This document shows positions 1-7,861 of a DNA stretch of 12,240 bases, one piece after another (positions within the stretch are counted from its first letter, which is position 1; each line of letters starts with the position of its first letter). A program made the translations under genes and the position numbers. The notes below the pieces were generated by a model. It was not told the DNA's origin. It ran no database searches and worked only from the letters and a program-made list of their open reading frames with translations. The stretch is from JAJXYN01 sp964532735 (GTDB lineage: Bacteria; Patescibacteriota; Patescibacteriia; JAGPKW01): positions 1-12,240 of the forward strand of contig CAZHKK010000019.1 of assembly GCA_964532735.1 (NCBI GenBank), in the 5' to 3' direction.

Positions 1-24
1 TTTTAAATTTAATAACCTCTTCAT
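1..24 (-). CDS. Start of a leftward gene, cut by the window edge
   Basis: An ATG on the minus strand (positions 24-22) opens eight sense codons, MKRLLNLK, running off the left edge. A short basic start followed by leucines would fit the n-region of a signal peptide or a membrane anchor, but eight residues cannot show this. The main support is the well-formed extended -10 promoter about 33 bases upstream (57-65), which points leftward and would give a leader of roughly 25 bases. No Shine-Dalgarno sequence is visible. The product is unknown. Confidence 0.4.
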
Positions 25-56
25 AAATATAATATATTTATTAATATAACAATTAC

Positions 57-95
57 ATTATACCATTTCTTAAAAATAAAAAACACGTGGAAAAG
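57..95 (-). promoter_or_regulatory. Leftward promoter with upstream TTTTCCACGTGT element
   Basis: Read on the minus strand there is a perfect -10 (TATAAT, 62-57) extended by TGG (65-63), with no good -35 at the usual distance. Exactly 21 bases upstream of the -10 lies the palindrome CACGTG (89-84) within TTTTCCACGTGT (94-83). The same element, at the same distance from an extended -10, precedes the Kazal-domain gene at 7938. It may be an activator or repressor site standing in for a -35 box. The element begins within 10 bases of the rodA stop codon. Confidence 0.55.
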
Positions 96-101
96 TATAT
101 C

Positions 102-1208
102 TTAAAATTTTTTCTGCGACACAACAATATTTTGTAATATACCTAAAACAATAAAATTAGTAACAAGACCACTTCCTCCATAACTAATAAAAGGCAAAGA
201 AATTCCAGTAACAGGCGCTAAACCAATATTCATTCCAATATTAATTAAAATCTCTATCAACAACAAAAAACCAAACCCCAAAAAAACAAAAATACTAACA
301 TCATCTTCTAAATTTTTTACAACATAATAAAATCTATAAAACATCAACCCATAAGCACAAACAACAACAAAAACACCAACAAAACCAAATTCTTCAGAAA
401 AAGAAGCAAAAACAAAATCATTAGTTTTTTCTGGTAAAAAATTTAATTGACTTTGCGCACCAAAACCAAAACCTTTACCAAAAAATCCTCCAGACCCTAT
501 AGCTATCATAGATTGAGTAACTTGATAGCCAGATCCCAAAGGATCCGATAAAGGGCTTAAAAATGAAAATATTCTATCTTTTTGATAATCTTTAAAAACA
601 AAAAACCAAAAACTAGAAATAAACAATACAAACAAAAAACCAAAAACTAGAAAATGTTTTATGTTCGTATTTATTATAAATACAAAAAATAATGAAGTTA
701 AAAATATTAAAATAAAACTACCAAAATCTGGTTGCAATAAAATTAAAACCAAAGAAGGTAATATTAAAAATAAAGAATTAAAAATATCTCTAAATAATAT
801 ATTTTTTCTATTATGATTACCCCAATAAAAAGACAAAAAAAGAACAACAACAATTTTTAAAAATTCTACTGGTTGCAATTTGAACAAACCAAAATCAAAC
901 CAACTCTTAGCACCATGAGTAATAGAGCCAATAAATAAAACCAAAACCAAAGATATTAAAACCAAAACATAAAGAAAACCAGATTTAGATATAAGAGCTT
1001 GATATTCATAAAAACTCATTAAAAACAAAGAAACAATTCCAATAACAAGAAAAATAATTTGCTTAATAAAGTTATTAAATATAAAAACAGAACTATCCCC
1101 TACAAAACTATATTGAATAACAATTCCAAAAATAGATAAAAATACCGGTATCAAAACCAGTATCCAATCAATCTTTTTAAAATGATCAACAATTTTAGAA
1201 AAAAGCAT
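102..1208 (-). CDS. rodA: RodA-type SEDS peptidoglycan glycosyltransferase
   Basis: A polytopic membrane protein of 368 aa, the usual length for RodA. SEDS proteins polymerise lipid II glycan strands during cell elongation, working with a class B penicillin-binding protein. Family marks are clear: HGAKSW then LQPVEFLKI (about 98-119), LLQPDFG (157-163), the loop SDPLGSGYQVTQSMIAIGSG (221-240) followed by GFFGKG, NFLPEKTNDFVFA (256-268, with D264 at the essential catalytic aspartate), and APVTGISLPFISYGGS (331-346). The IGSGG.FGKG and FLPEKTNDF forms favour RodA over FtsW. It starts 8 bases after the stop of the upstream gene and is surely co-transcribed with it. No Shine-Dalgarno sequence is evident. 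No class B PBP, mreB or mreC is next to it. Residues 186-193 and 197-205 derive from a 24-bp direct repeat read in two frames. Confidence 0.93.
   Translation of the reverse strand: MLFSKIVDHFKKIDWILVLIPVFLSIFGIVIQYSFVGDSSVFIFNNFIKQIIFLVIGIVSLFLMSFYEYQALISKSGFLYVLVLISLVLVLFIGSITHGAKSWFDFGLFKLQPVEFLKIVVVLFLSFYWGNHNRKNILFRDIFNSLFLILPSLVLILLQPDFGSFILIFLTSLFFVFIINTNIKHFLVFGFLFVLFISSFWFFVFKDYQKDRIFSFLSPLSDPLGSGYQVTQSMIAIGSGGFFGKGFGFGAQSQLNFLPEKTNDFVFASFSEEFGFVGVFVVVCAYGLMFYRFYYVVKNLEDDVSIFVFLGFGFLLLIEILINIGMNIGLAPVTGISLPFISYGGSGLVTNFIVLGILQNIVVSQKKF
596..653. repeat. 24-bp direct duplication inside rodA
   Basis: Positions 596-619 and 630-653 are identical over 24 bases, with a 10-base spacer. The offset is 34, not a multiple of three, so on the minus strand the copies are read in different frames: as F-L-V-F-G-F-L-F (residues 186-193) and as S-S-F-W-F-F-V-F (198-205). 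Both readings are hydrophobic and fall in one transmembrane region. Confidence 0.85.
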
Positions 1209-1216
1209 AGTTGTTT

Positions 1217-2134
1217 TTATACACCCGTATTAATAATTTCTTTATTCATATAAGATTCTTCCAAGCACATATTAACTTCTGGCAATACTAAAACACTTCC
1301 AAATTCTTGTAAATGATCAGGAAGATTTATAGAAGAAGAAACACTATTTCCAGATTTTATTTTTGACATTTCTTTTTCCAAAACATAAATAATATCACCA
1401 GAATTATCAAAAAATACTATTTTATTATTAATAATATTATAATTATTTAAAGAATTATTAGTTATCTTAAAACTAAAAACATTAACACTAGAACTTCCAT
1501 CTTTTAAATTATTTATCTTTTCTTCTGAAACTAATAAATTATTTTTTTGCATCTCACAATCATAAGGAACTTTTGTTTCAATAAAACGATTAGGTCTTTT
1601 TGGGTATAAATTAATCAAAGACCATCTTAAATTTTCAACAACAAGTTCAGGATTATCAATACTTGAATCATCAAAAACACCACGAACAAAAACGTATTTT
1701 TCAGAAGAAACTGGTATATTAGCCTTTTTTGTAGGAGTTTTAACTTCACCATTATAAACAAAATAATAATCAAAAGAAGATAATTTATATTTTTCATTGT
1801 CATTAACAACTAACGCATAAAAATCAGTATAAATTTTACTAAAACCAGTAGAATAACCTTGACTCTTAACACTCAAAGAAACAGGAGCATTTTCTTTTAA
1901 ATAAGCATTAAATAAATTATAATTTTTATTAGAATTTACCAAAAAATCATTATACAAAAATAAATGTTGATTAGAACTATTTATTATTAAAATAATATTT
2001 GAAACAAGAATAAAATAAATAACAAAAATAGAACAAGTCAAAAAAACTTTAATAAAAATTCTAATTTTTGAAATATTTTTTAAAATCCAAAGACTACGAT
2101 CTAGACTTTTATCATCAATACCGTCATAAAGCAT
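1217..2134 (-). CDS. Single-pass membrane protein with beta-rich exported part, rodA partner gene
   Basis: 305 aa. A short charged cytoplasmic start (1-28) is followed by one transmembrane helix (about 29-52) and a mostly exported remainder rich in Asn, Ser and beta-forming residues. Two stretches, about 105-155 and 219-271, share a pattern: aromatic/V-x-N, a Y-x-F or V-x-F-F strand, an N-G or N-S-G-D turn, then a polar S-rich segment. This suggests two related Ig-like or FxLYD-like beta-sandwich units. The family is not one I can name; similar membrane-anchored proteins occur in CPR genomes. It is first in a two-gene unit, 8 bases before rodA, so a role in the envelope or with the elongation machinery is a reasonable inference. 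No Shine-Dalgarno sequence; the ATG is preceded by a plausible promoter at 2165-2192. Confidence 0.8.
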   Translation of the reverse strand: MLYDGIDDKSLDRSLWILKNISKIRIFIKVFLTCSIFVIYFILVSNIILIINSSNQHLFLYNDFLVNSNKNYNLFNAYLKENAPVSLSVKSQGYSTGFSKIYTDFYALVVNDNEKYKLSSFDYYFVYNGEVKTPTKKANIPVSSEKYVFVRGVFDDSSIDNPELVVENLRWSLINLYPKRPNRFIETKVPYDCEMQKNNLLVSEEKINNLKDGSSSVNVFSFKITNNSLNNYNIINNKIVFFDNSGDIIYVLEKEMSKIKSGNSVSSSINLPDHLQEFGSVLVLPEVNMCLEESYMNKEIINTGV

Positions 2135-2164
2135 AATTATGCAAATTAATAATTAACCTAACTA

Positions 2165-2192
2165 ATTTTACCATATTTCCTTTTTCTGATAA
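2165..2192 (-). promoter_or_regulatory. Leftward promoter for the rodA operon
   Basis: On the minus strand, TTATCA (2192-2187, four of six matches to the -35 consensus) lies 16 bases before TAAAAT (2170-2165), which is extended by TGG. The predicted start is near 2158, giving a leader of about 24 bases. It overlaps the opposing promoter at 2167-2195. AT-rich DNA makes such matches common, so the divergent gene layout is the main support. Confidence 0.45.
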
Positions 2193-2195
2193 AAT
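2167..2195 (+). promoter_or_regulatory. Rightward promoter for the small membrane gene
   Basis: TTTACC (2167-2172, four of six) and TAAAAT (2190-2195, five of six) are spaced by 17 bases, predicting a start near 2202. The -35 overlaps the -10 of the opposing promoter and the -10 overlaps its -35, so the two promoters should compete for polymerase. Confidence 0.45.
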
Positions 2196-2224
2196 ACTAA
2201 TAACTAAAAGGTTAAAAAAATAAA

Positions 2225-2578
2225 ATGATAACACTAGAACAAGCTCAAATATTTTTTTACATAACAATTCCATCTTGCGTTTTAATATTTATGATAATTT
2301 CCATATTTATAAAATTATCCGTATACAAAAAAATAAACAAAATATTAAAAAAAATATTAGAAACAATAGAGGAAGTAGAAGATAAAATACAATTTTTCAA
2401 AATTTTAGCAGAAGAAATAAAAAATAAAATAATAGATCTAAAATTTTACACCGAAAAAGCAAAAGAATTTACAACAAAAATAAAAGATATAAAAAAAGAA
2501 ATTAAAGACACTTTTGAAGACGAGGAACCGATCAAAAAAAGAAAAAAAAGAACAACAAAATCTTCAAAAAAGAAATAA
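2225..2578 (+). CDS. Small membrane protein with helical domain and Lys/Arg tail
   Basis: 117 aa. One transmembrane helix near the N-terminus (about 8-32) is followed by an almost uninterrupted run of charged amphipathic helix (33-95, many I/L/K/E repeats, likely coiled coil). An acidic patch DEE and a strongly basic tail KKRKKRTTKSSKKK end the protein. By the positive-inside rule the helical part and tail are cytoplasmic. The shape recalls DUF948/YtxH-like small membrane proteins, but I do not recognise a family. The tail could bind nucleic acid or acidic lipid; that is inference. The upstream AAAAGG (2206-2211) lies 13 bases before the ATG, rather far for a Shine-Dalgarno sequence. The coding end carries A7, A8 and A6 runs. 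It is closed off by its own terminator, so it is probably monocistronic rather than part of a dnaE operon. Confidence 0.75.
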   Translation: MITLEQAQIFFYITIPSCVLIFMIISIFIKLSVYKKINKILKKILETIEEVEDKIQFFKILAEEIKNKIIDLKFYTEKAKEFTTKIKDIKKEIKDTFEDEEPIKKRKKRTTKSSKKK

Positions 2579-2614
2579 TAAAATCACCTATATAAGGTGA
2601 TTTTATTATCTTTT
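2575..2614 (+). terminator. Intrinsic terminator after the small membrane gene
   Basis: A perfect 15-bp stem (2575-2589 with 2595-2609) with loop ATATA contains TCACCT/AGGTGA at its top and A/T pairs at its base, followed by CTTTT. The stop codon TAA (2576-2578) forms part of the stem. Confidence 0.8.
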
Positions 2615-2650
2615 CCACAGCTACTAAACAAAAACTTTAAATGTTAAAAT
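2611..2650 (+). promoter_or_regulatory. Probable dnaE promoter with TTTTCCACA element
   Basis: An extended -10 (TGT then TAAAAT, 2642-2650) lies 40 bases before the dnaE ATG, with no clear -35. TTTTCCACA (2611-2619) lies upstream. It is one base from the DnaA-box consensus TTATCCACA, and it also shares TTTTCCAC with the two CACGTG promoters of this window. The leader between here and the ATG has no Shine-Dalgarno sequence. Confidence 0.4.
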
Positions 2651-2689
2651 ACAAAAACGTAATTCAAAACCATTTTTTAATCTTTTTTT

Positions 2690-5600
2690 ATGTTCACAAA
2701 TCTACACGTTCATACAACATACTCACTGCTTGATGGTCTTACAAAAATAAAAGACTTAGTTTCTTACACAAAAGAATTAGGAATGACATCAGTAGCAATA
2801 ACAGACCATGGAAACATGTATGGAGCAATAGAATTTTATCAAATTTGCAAAAAAAACGATATAAAACCGATTATTGGAGAAGAGTTTTATATAACCACAA
2901 ATAGACACTCTAGAACACAACAGGACCCAAGATACCATTTAGTATTATTGGCCAAAAATTTAGATGGATATAAAAACCTTATCAGATTAACCTCAATAGC
3001 AAATAATGAAGGGTATTATTACAAACCAAGAATAGATTTTGAAATATTAAAAGAAAACTCAAAAGGACTAATATGCCTTACAGCTTGTATTCAAGGAGAA
3101 ATACCACAAGCAATCAAAAATAGAGACTTTAAAAAAGCTGAAAAATTAATAGAACAATACATAGAAATTTTTGGAAAAGAAAATTTTTTTCTTGAATTAC
3201 AATATCTACCAAAAGTAGAAGGACTTGATTTTGTAAATCAAAAATTTTTAGAATATAGTAAAAAATATGATATAAAATGCGTTGGAACATGTGATAGCCA
3301 TTATTTAAAAAAAGAAGATGCGGAAATACAAGACATTCTTCTTTGCATCCAAACAAAAAGACAATTAAACGATACCGGAAGAATGAGTATGATAGATTTT
3401 GATGTGCACTTTAGATCAGAACAAGAAATGTTAGAAATCCCACTTTTTGCACAAAACCCAGAGCTCATAAGTAATACTCAGATAATAGCAGAAATGTGTA
3501 ATCTAGAATTAGAAATGGGAGTAACAAAACTTCCATATTACCCACTTCCAGAAGGAATCACCCCAGAACAAGAAATTATAAATATATCAAAACAAAACTG
3601 TCCAAAAAAATATGAATGCGATTTTGACAAATTACCAGAAAATATAAAACAAAGATTTGAATACGAACTTTCAGTAATTAAAAGAATGGGATATGAAAGT
3701 TACTTTTTAATAGTTCAAGACTTTATCAATTGGGGTAAAAACAATGGAGTAGTAATAGGACCAGGAAGAGGTTCTGGCGCTGGTTCTATTATTGCATACT
3801 TATTAAACATAACAGATCTAGATCCAATAAAATATGATTTACTTTTTGAAAGATTTTTAAACCCAGACAGAATATCCATGCCAGATATAGATACAGACTT
3901 TGCAGATAGTGGAAGAGATAAAGTTATAAAATATGTTTGTGAAAAATATGGATATGACCATGTAGCTCAAATAGCAACATTTGGAACTATGGCATCTCGT
4001 GCTGCGGTTAAAGACGTTGGAAGAGTTATGGGATATTCTTTTGGTTTTATGGATACATTAGCCAAATCAATTCCACAAGGATCAGATATAGAAGATGCAT
4101 TCAAAGAATCTCCAGAATTTAAAGAAATGTATGAAACCAATCCAGATGTTAAAAAAATAGTAGATATAGCAAAAAAACTTGAAGGCGGTGCAAGAAACTC
4201 ATCGGTTCATGCATGCGGTATTTTAATTACAAAAGACCCATTAAACGAAACTGCTCCAACCCAAAAAGACGAAGCAAGTGATTTTTTAATATCACAATAT
4301 TCCCTTCATCCAGTAGAAGATTTAGGACTTTTAAAAATGGACTTTTTAGGTCTTAAAAACTTAACAATTTTAGAAAATGCAGTAAAACTTGTTGATAAAG
4401 TTCATGGAATAAAAATAGATCTTAACAATCTTAAAGCTCCAGACGGATACACAACAGACGCAGATTGCAATTTTACACCAGAACAAATAAAAGCTTTCAA
4501 ATTATTTCAAGCTGGAGATACAACTGGAGTTTTCCAATTAGAATCATCTGGAATGAAAAAATATTTAAAAGAATTAAAACCATCAGGATTTGAAGATATT
4601 ATTGCCATGGTAGCTCTATATCGTCCAGGTCCAATGCAATTTATTCCACATTTTATTGCAAGAAAAAATGGAACAGAAAAAGTAGAATACGATCATCCAT
4701 TAGCGAAAGAAGCCCTCAAAAATACATACGGAATTACAGTTTACCAAGAACAAGTAATGAGACTTTCAAAAGATTTAGCAAATTTTACAGGAGGTCAATC
4801 AGATGGACTTCGTAAAGCTATTGGTAAAAAAAATGCTGCTCTTATGGCAGAATATAAAGATAAATTTATAGAAGGTGGACAACAAAATGGAATTTCAAAA
4901 GAAATTACAGAAAAAATTTGGAAAGAATGGGAAGCTTTTGCCCAATATTGTTTTAATAGATCACATGCAGCCTGTTACGCAATGGTTGCATATCAAACAG
5001 CATACATTAAAGCAAACTGGCCAGAATGTTTTATGGCTGCCCTTTTAATGTCCGATTCTAATGATTTAGAAAGAATAGCTATCGAAATTAGAGATGTAAG
5101 AAATTCTGGAATAGACGTTCTACCACCAGATATAAATGAAAGTTTTAAAGACTTTACAGTAGTAAAAAGACAGAACAAAGAAGGATATGATATTAGATTT
5201 GGACTTTCAGCCATCAAAAACGTTGGAATTCATATAGTAGAAGATATATTAAAAGAAAGAAAACAAAATGGTCCATTTAAATCAATAGAAGGTCTTTTAC
5301 AAAGAATACAAAGTAAAGATTTAAATAAAAAATCAATAGAAGCATTTGCTAAATCAGGAACATTAGATAGCTTAGAAGATAGAAATATTCTATTAACAAA
5401 TATAGAAACACTTTTGAATTACAACAAAAACATAAAAGAAGAACAAAATACAAAACAAGCAAATATATTTGCCGTAATATCAACAAATGGAAATTCGCTT
5501 CCTCCACTTGTTTTAACAAAAACAGAAGAAATAGATAATAAAACAAAACTTGCCTACGAAAAAGAAATGTTAGGACTTTATATTTCAGATCATCCAATGG

Positions 5601-6304
5601 GAGAACACATAAAAGAAATACGAAACAAAATAAACATACTTCCTTTGGCGTCGCTAAAAAGACCTGGCAGCAAAAATATTAATATAGCTGTAATGATAAG
5701 TGATATTAAAAAAATAACAACAAAAAATAATGAAATAATGGCTTTTATGACAATAGAAGATGAATTTGGAGACGCAAGCGAATTAATAGTTTTTCCAAAG
5801 ACATACAAAGCAAATATTTCAATATTAGAAAAAGATAAACCAATATTGGTAAATGGAACAATATCAGATAAAGACGGAGAATTAAAAGTATTAGCAAATA
5901 CTATTTATGAAATAACACAAATAAATTCAGAAGAAATTTGCAATAAAATAAAAGAAGATTTCACAAAAAATGAAAAAAAAGCAAATATAGATTTTTCAAA
6001 ATTTAAGAAAAAAGAAAAAATAAATAACGAAAATAATGACAGTAATAGCAAAAATAACAAAAAAGAAGAATCAATGCCAACAACAGAAACATTAGAATCA
6101 AAAATATTAAATATAAAAATAAAAAAAACTACTACACCCGAAAAAATAAAAGAATTAAAAGAACTATTGAAAGAAAATAATGGCAAAGGAAACTACAAAG
6201 TTTGTTTTATTATAGAAGAAAACGATAATCAAAAACTACCAACAAATTTTTGCATAAACCTAAATCAAGAATTAGCAGAAAAAATAAAAAATATACTAAA
6301 CTAA
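2690..6304 (+). CDS. dnaE: DNA polymerase III alpha subunit (replicative polymerase)
   Basis: 1204 aa, slightly longer than E. coli DnaE (1160), no intein. Domains in order: PHP (about 4-210), polymerase palm/thumb/fingers (about 270-810), tandem helix-hairpin-helix (about 810-900), clamp-binding motif QANIF (923-927), OB fold (about 995-1075), a Lys/Asn-rich linker (about 1085-1135) and a small C-terminal domain (1138-1203) like that in Thermus-type DnaE. Catalytic aspartates D401 and D403 are in PDIDTDF and D551 in MDFLGL; GPGRGSGAGS is at 357-366. The nine PHP metal ligands of proofreading DnaE1 enzymes all appear present: H6, H8, D15, H40, E65, H83, C133, D202, H204. The ATG is fixed by the family start (MFTNLHVHTTYSLLDG), although T-rich DNA with no ribosome site precedes it. 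It ends at a bidirectional terminator. Confidence 0.97.
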   Translation: MFTNLHVHTTYSLLDGLTKIKDLVSYTKELGMTSVAITDHGNMYGAIEFYQICKKNDIKPIIGEEFYITTNRHSRTQQDPRYHLVLLAKNLDGYKNLIRLTSIANNEGYYYKPRIDFEILKENSKGLICLTACIQGEIPQAIKNRDFKKAEKLIEQYIEIFGKENFFLELQYLPKVEGLDFVNQKFLEYSKKYDIKCVGTCDSHYLKKEDAEIQDILLCIQTKRQLNDTGRMSMIDFDVHFRSEQEMLEIPLFAQNPELISNTQIIAEMCNLELEMGVTKLPYYPLPEGITPEQEIINISKQNCPKKYECDFDKLPENIKQRFEYELSVIKRMGYESYFLIVQDFINWGKNNGVVIGPGRGSGAGSIIAYLLNITDLDPIKYDLLFERFLNPDRISMPDIDTDFADSGRDKVIKYVCEKYGYDHVAQIATFGTMASRAAVKDVGRVMGYSFGFMDTLAKSIPQGSDIEDAFKESPEFKEMYETNPDVKKIVDIAKKLEGGARNSSVHACGILITKDPLNETAPTQKDEASDFLISQYSLHPVEDLGLLKMDFLGLKNLTILENAVKLVDKVHGIKIDLNNLKAPDGYTTDADCNFTPEQIKAFKLFQAGDTTGVFQLESSGMKKYLKELKPSGFEDIIAMVALYRPGPMQFIPHFIARKNGTEKVEYDHPLAKEALKNTYGITVYQEQVMRLSKDLANFTGGQSDGLRKAIGKKNAALMAEYKDKFIEGGQQNGISKEITEKIWKEWEAFAQYCFNRSHAACYAMVAYQTAYIKANWPECFMAALLMSDSNDLERIAIEIRDVRNSGIDVLPPDINESFKDFTVVKRQNKEGYDIRFGLSAIKNVGIHIVEDILKERKQNGPFKSIEGLLQRIQSKDLNKKSIEAFAKSGTLDSLEDRNILLTNIETLLNYNKNIKEEQNTKQANIFAVISTNGNSLPPLVLTKTEEIDNKTKLAYEKEMLGLYISDHPMGEHIKEIRNKINILPLASLKRPGSKNINIAVMISDIKKITTKNNEIMAFMTIEDEFGDASELIVFPKTYKANISILEKDKPILVNGTISDKDGELKVLANTIYEITQINSEEICNKIKEDFTKNEKKANIDFSKFKKKEKINNENNDSNSKNNKKEESMPTTETLESKILNIKIKKTTTPEKIKELKELLKENNGKGNYKVCFIIEENDNQKLPTNFCINLNQELAEKIKNILN

Positions 6305-6338
6305 AAATAAAAAATGCGTTAATCGCATTTTTTATTTT
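6304..6338. terminator. Bidirectional terminator between convergent genes
   Basis: A perfect 15-bp stem (6304-6318 with 6324-6338) around loop TTAAT has a TGCG/CGCA top flanked by A-runs and T-runs on both sides. It can therefore serve dnaE on the plus strand and the leftward gene ending at 6343 on the minus strand. Confidence 0.85.
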
Positions 6339-6342
6339 AAAT

Positions 6343-7767
6343 CTATTTTATTCTAATAGTTATATTGTCAGCTATTTTAGGTAAAGATTTATTCCAAAAA
6401 GGATAAGAAACAACCTGAACCTTGTTTGCAAAAGACTTATCTTGAATATAAACATAAAAATCATTAATATTCATTCCAACAATTCGATTTTTATTAATCA
6501 AATTTTCAACATTATAAGAAACATAACTATCAATAGAAATTATTAAAGAAGCTAATTTGTTCACTAAATCTATTTTTGATAAACTATAACTCAATGTAGA
6601 TTCTTTTATGTTTACAACACTAGAAGACATACTTTGACTTAAAATACTAGACTTAATAACATCTAATATCTTCCTTTTATTAACAAACAAGGCACTAGCT
6701 CTTGCTTTTCCAGATATTTTTATACTTTCTACTTCTCTACCAATATTAGCATTATTTAATGAAGTAGAAATAACTTTAAAATCCAAACTATCAGCCAAAA
6801 TAACAAAATCATTATTACTTTTAGAAACCTTATCCTGAAGTGCATTTAAAGTAGATTGTCTTAGTTTAACATCCAAAACATTTTTTGCATTTGTAATATC
6901 ATCTTCTGTAATTATAGCTTTTGCAACACCATTAAAATCAATATTTGTAGAACTTTCTCCATAAATAAGTTGCCTCATTTCATCAGATCTAAGACCAGGA
7001 ATAGTAAATTTAGTCCCAAAACCTTCTCCGGAAGCAGTTGTGTTATCAGAATAAACATCAGCTTCTATAAAAGACTTCGCAGGCACATTAACAGTATTTT
7101 TTAATCTATATAAATCACCAGTTACCTCAGAAATAAATCTTGTAGTAGCAACCAAACCCTGAGATTGATTTGAATTATTAATAATTTTTATCTTTCCTTC
7201 AGCTTTTTCAGTTTTAACAATTTGAGAAGATATAGCATATTCATCTTCAACATCTACTTCAACAGGAACAGAAATAACTATAGCAGTATTGTTAACATTA
7301 GATAATTCAGAATCGTCATAAACATTAAAAGTTCTTTGAATTTGAGAAGAAGTATCGTTTTTTTTCAAAGATATACTTATAACAGCTTTGGAATTAAGAA
7401 TATATAATATAGAAAAAAAGAAAACAGAAACTATAGCAAGAAAAATAACAGCAAGCCTAACATAAGAACCATGATTTTTTTCTTGAATGAAGTTTAATAA
7501 AGGAGACTTAGATAAATCCATAAAAGAAGCATTAGATTTTGCTTTTTTGGATTGATAATTTTTTTTATTATCTTTAATTCTTCCAAGTTCTACCAAATCT
7601 TTAATCATTTGATCAGTATCTATAGTCATTTTTCCTTTTTGCACCTTTTTTGCATTATTGTTAGAAACTGAAGATATCTTAATAGAAGGAGAACTTTTTG
7701 AACGAGTTTTAATTTGCTTCTTTTTCAAAGTAGCATTATTAGAACTCTTTATTTTAGTTCTAGGCAT
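6343..7767 (-). CDS. CPR-type single-span envelope protein with Lys-rich cytoplasmic head
   Basis: 474 aa. Residues 1-100 are polar and very rich in Lys/Ser/Asn, one transmembrane helix lies at about 103-124, and the rest is predicted outside. The exported part has a conserved-looking core: GKIKIINNSNQSQGLVATTR (191-210), RLKNTVNVPA (221-230), and GEGFGTKFTIPGL (247-259). This resembles proteins that are common in CPR genomes and sometimes carry a 'baseplate J/gp47-like' label. That label is weak and does not establish a phage-type function; my match is from memory of the pattern. No enzyme motif is visible. A role in a cell-surface structure is inferred. The ATG is preceded at 14 bases by AAAAAGG. 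The gene stands alone, convergent with dnaE and divergent from the Kazal-domain gene. Confidence 0.75.
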   Translation of the reverse strand: MPRTKIKSSNNATLKKKQIKTRSKSSPSIKISSVSNNNAKKVQKGKMTIDTDQMIKDLVELGRIKDNKKNYQSKKAKSNASFMDLSKSPLLNFIQEKNHGSYVRLAVIFLAIVSVFFFSILYILNSKAVISISLKKNDTSSQIQRTFNVYDDSELSNVNNTAIVISVPVEVDVEDEYAISSQIVKTEKAEGKIKIINNSNQSQGLVATTRFISEVTGDLYRLKNTVNVPAKSFIEADVYSDNTTASGEGFGTKFTIPGLRSDEMRQLIYGESSTNIDFNGVAKAIITEDDITNAKNVLDVKLRQSTLNALQDKVSKSNNDFVILADSLDFKVISTSLNNANIGREVESIKISGKARASALFVNKRKILDVIKSSILSQSMSSSVVNIKESTLSYSLSKIDLVNKLASLIISIDSYVSYNVENLINKNRIVGMNINDFYVYIQDKSFANKVQVVSYPFWNKSLPKIADNITIRIK

Positions 7768-7800
7768 AAATATTAAATTAACCTTTTTAATTCATTTACA

Positions 7801-7829
7801 ATTATATAACAATTTCAAAAAAATCCAAA
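7801..7829 (-). promoter_or_regulatory. Candidate leftward promoter for the envelope gene
   Basis: A perfect TATAAT on the minus strand (7806-7801) has a poor -35 (TTTGGA, 7829-7824) at 17 bases. The predicted start near 7794 would give a leader of about 27 bases containing AAAAAGG (7788-7782). Confidence 0.4.
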
Positions 7830-7861
7830 ACAATGAATAAAATAATTTTTCAGTTTACTAT

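Noticed and set aside
1627..1809. A 60-codon frame inside the gene at 1217-2134
   Set aside because: It shares the strand with a longer gene in another frame and is low-complexity.
3129..6186. Several antisense reading frames of 70-95 codons within dnaE
   Set aside because: They are opposite a full-length conserved gene, consist of low-complexity Phe/Leu/Ser residues and have no family motifs.
7658..7840. A 60-codon rightward frame overlapping the start of the leftward envelope gene
   Set aside because: It is complementary to the Lys-rich head, has no ribosome site and no recognisable content.
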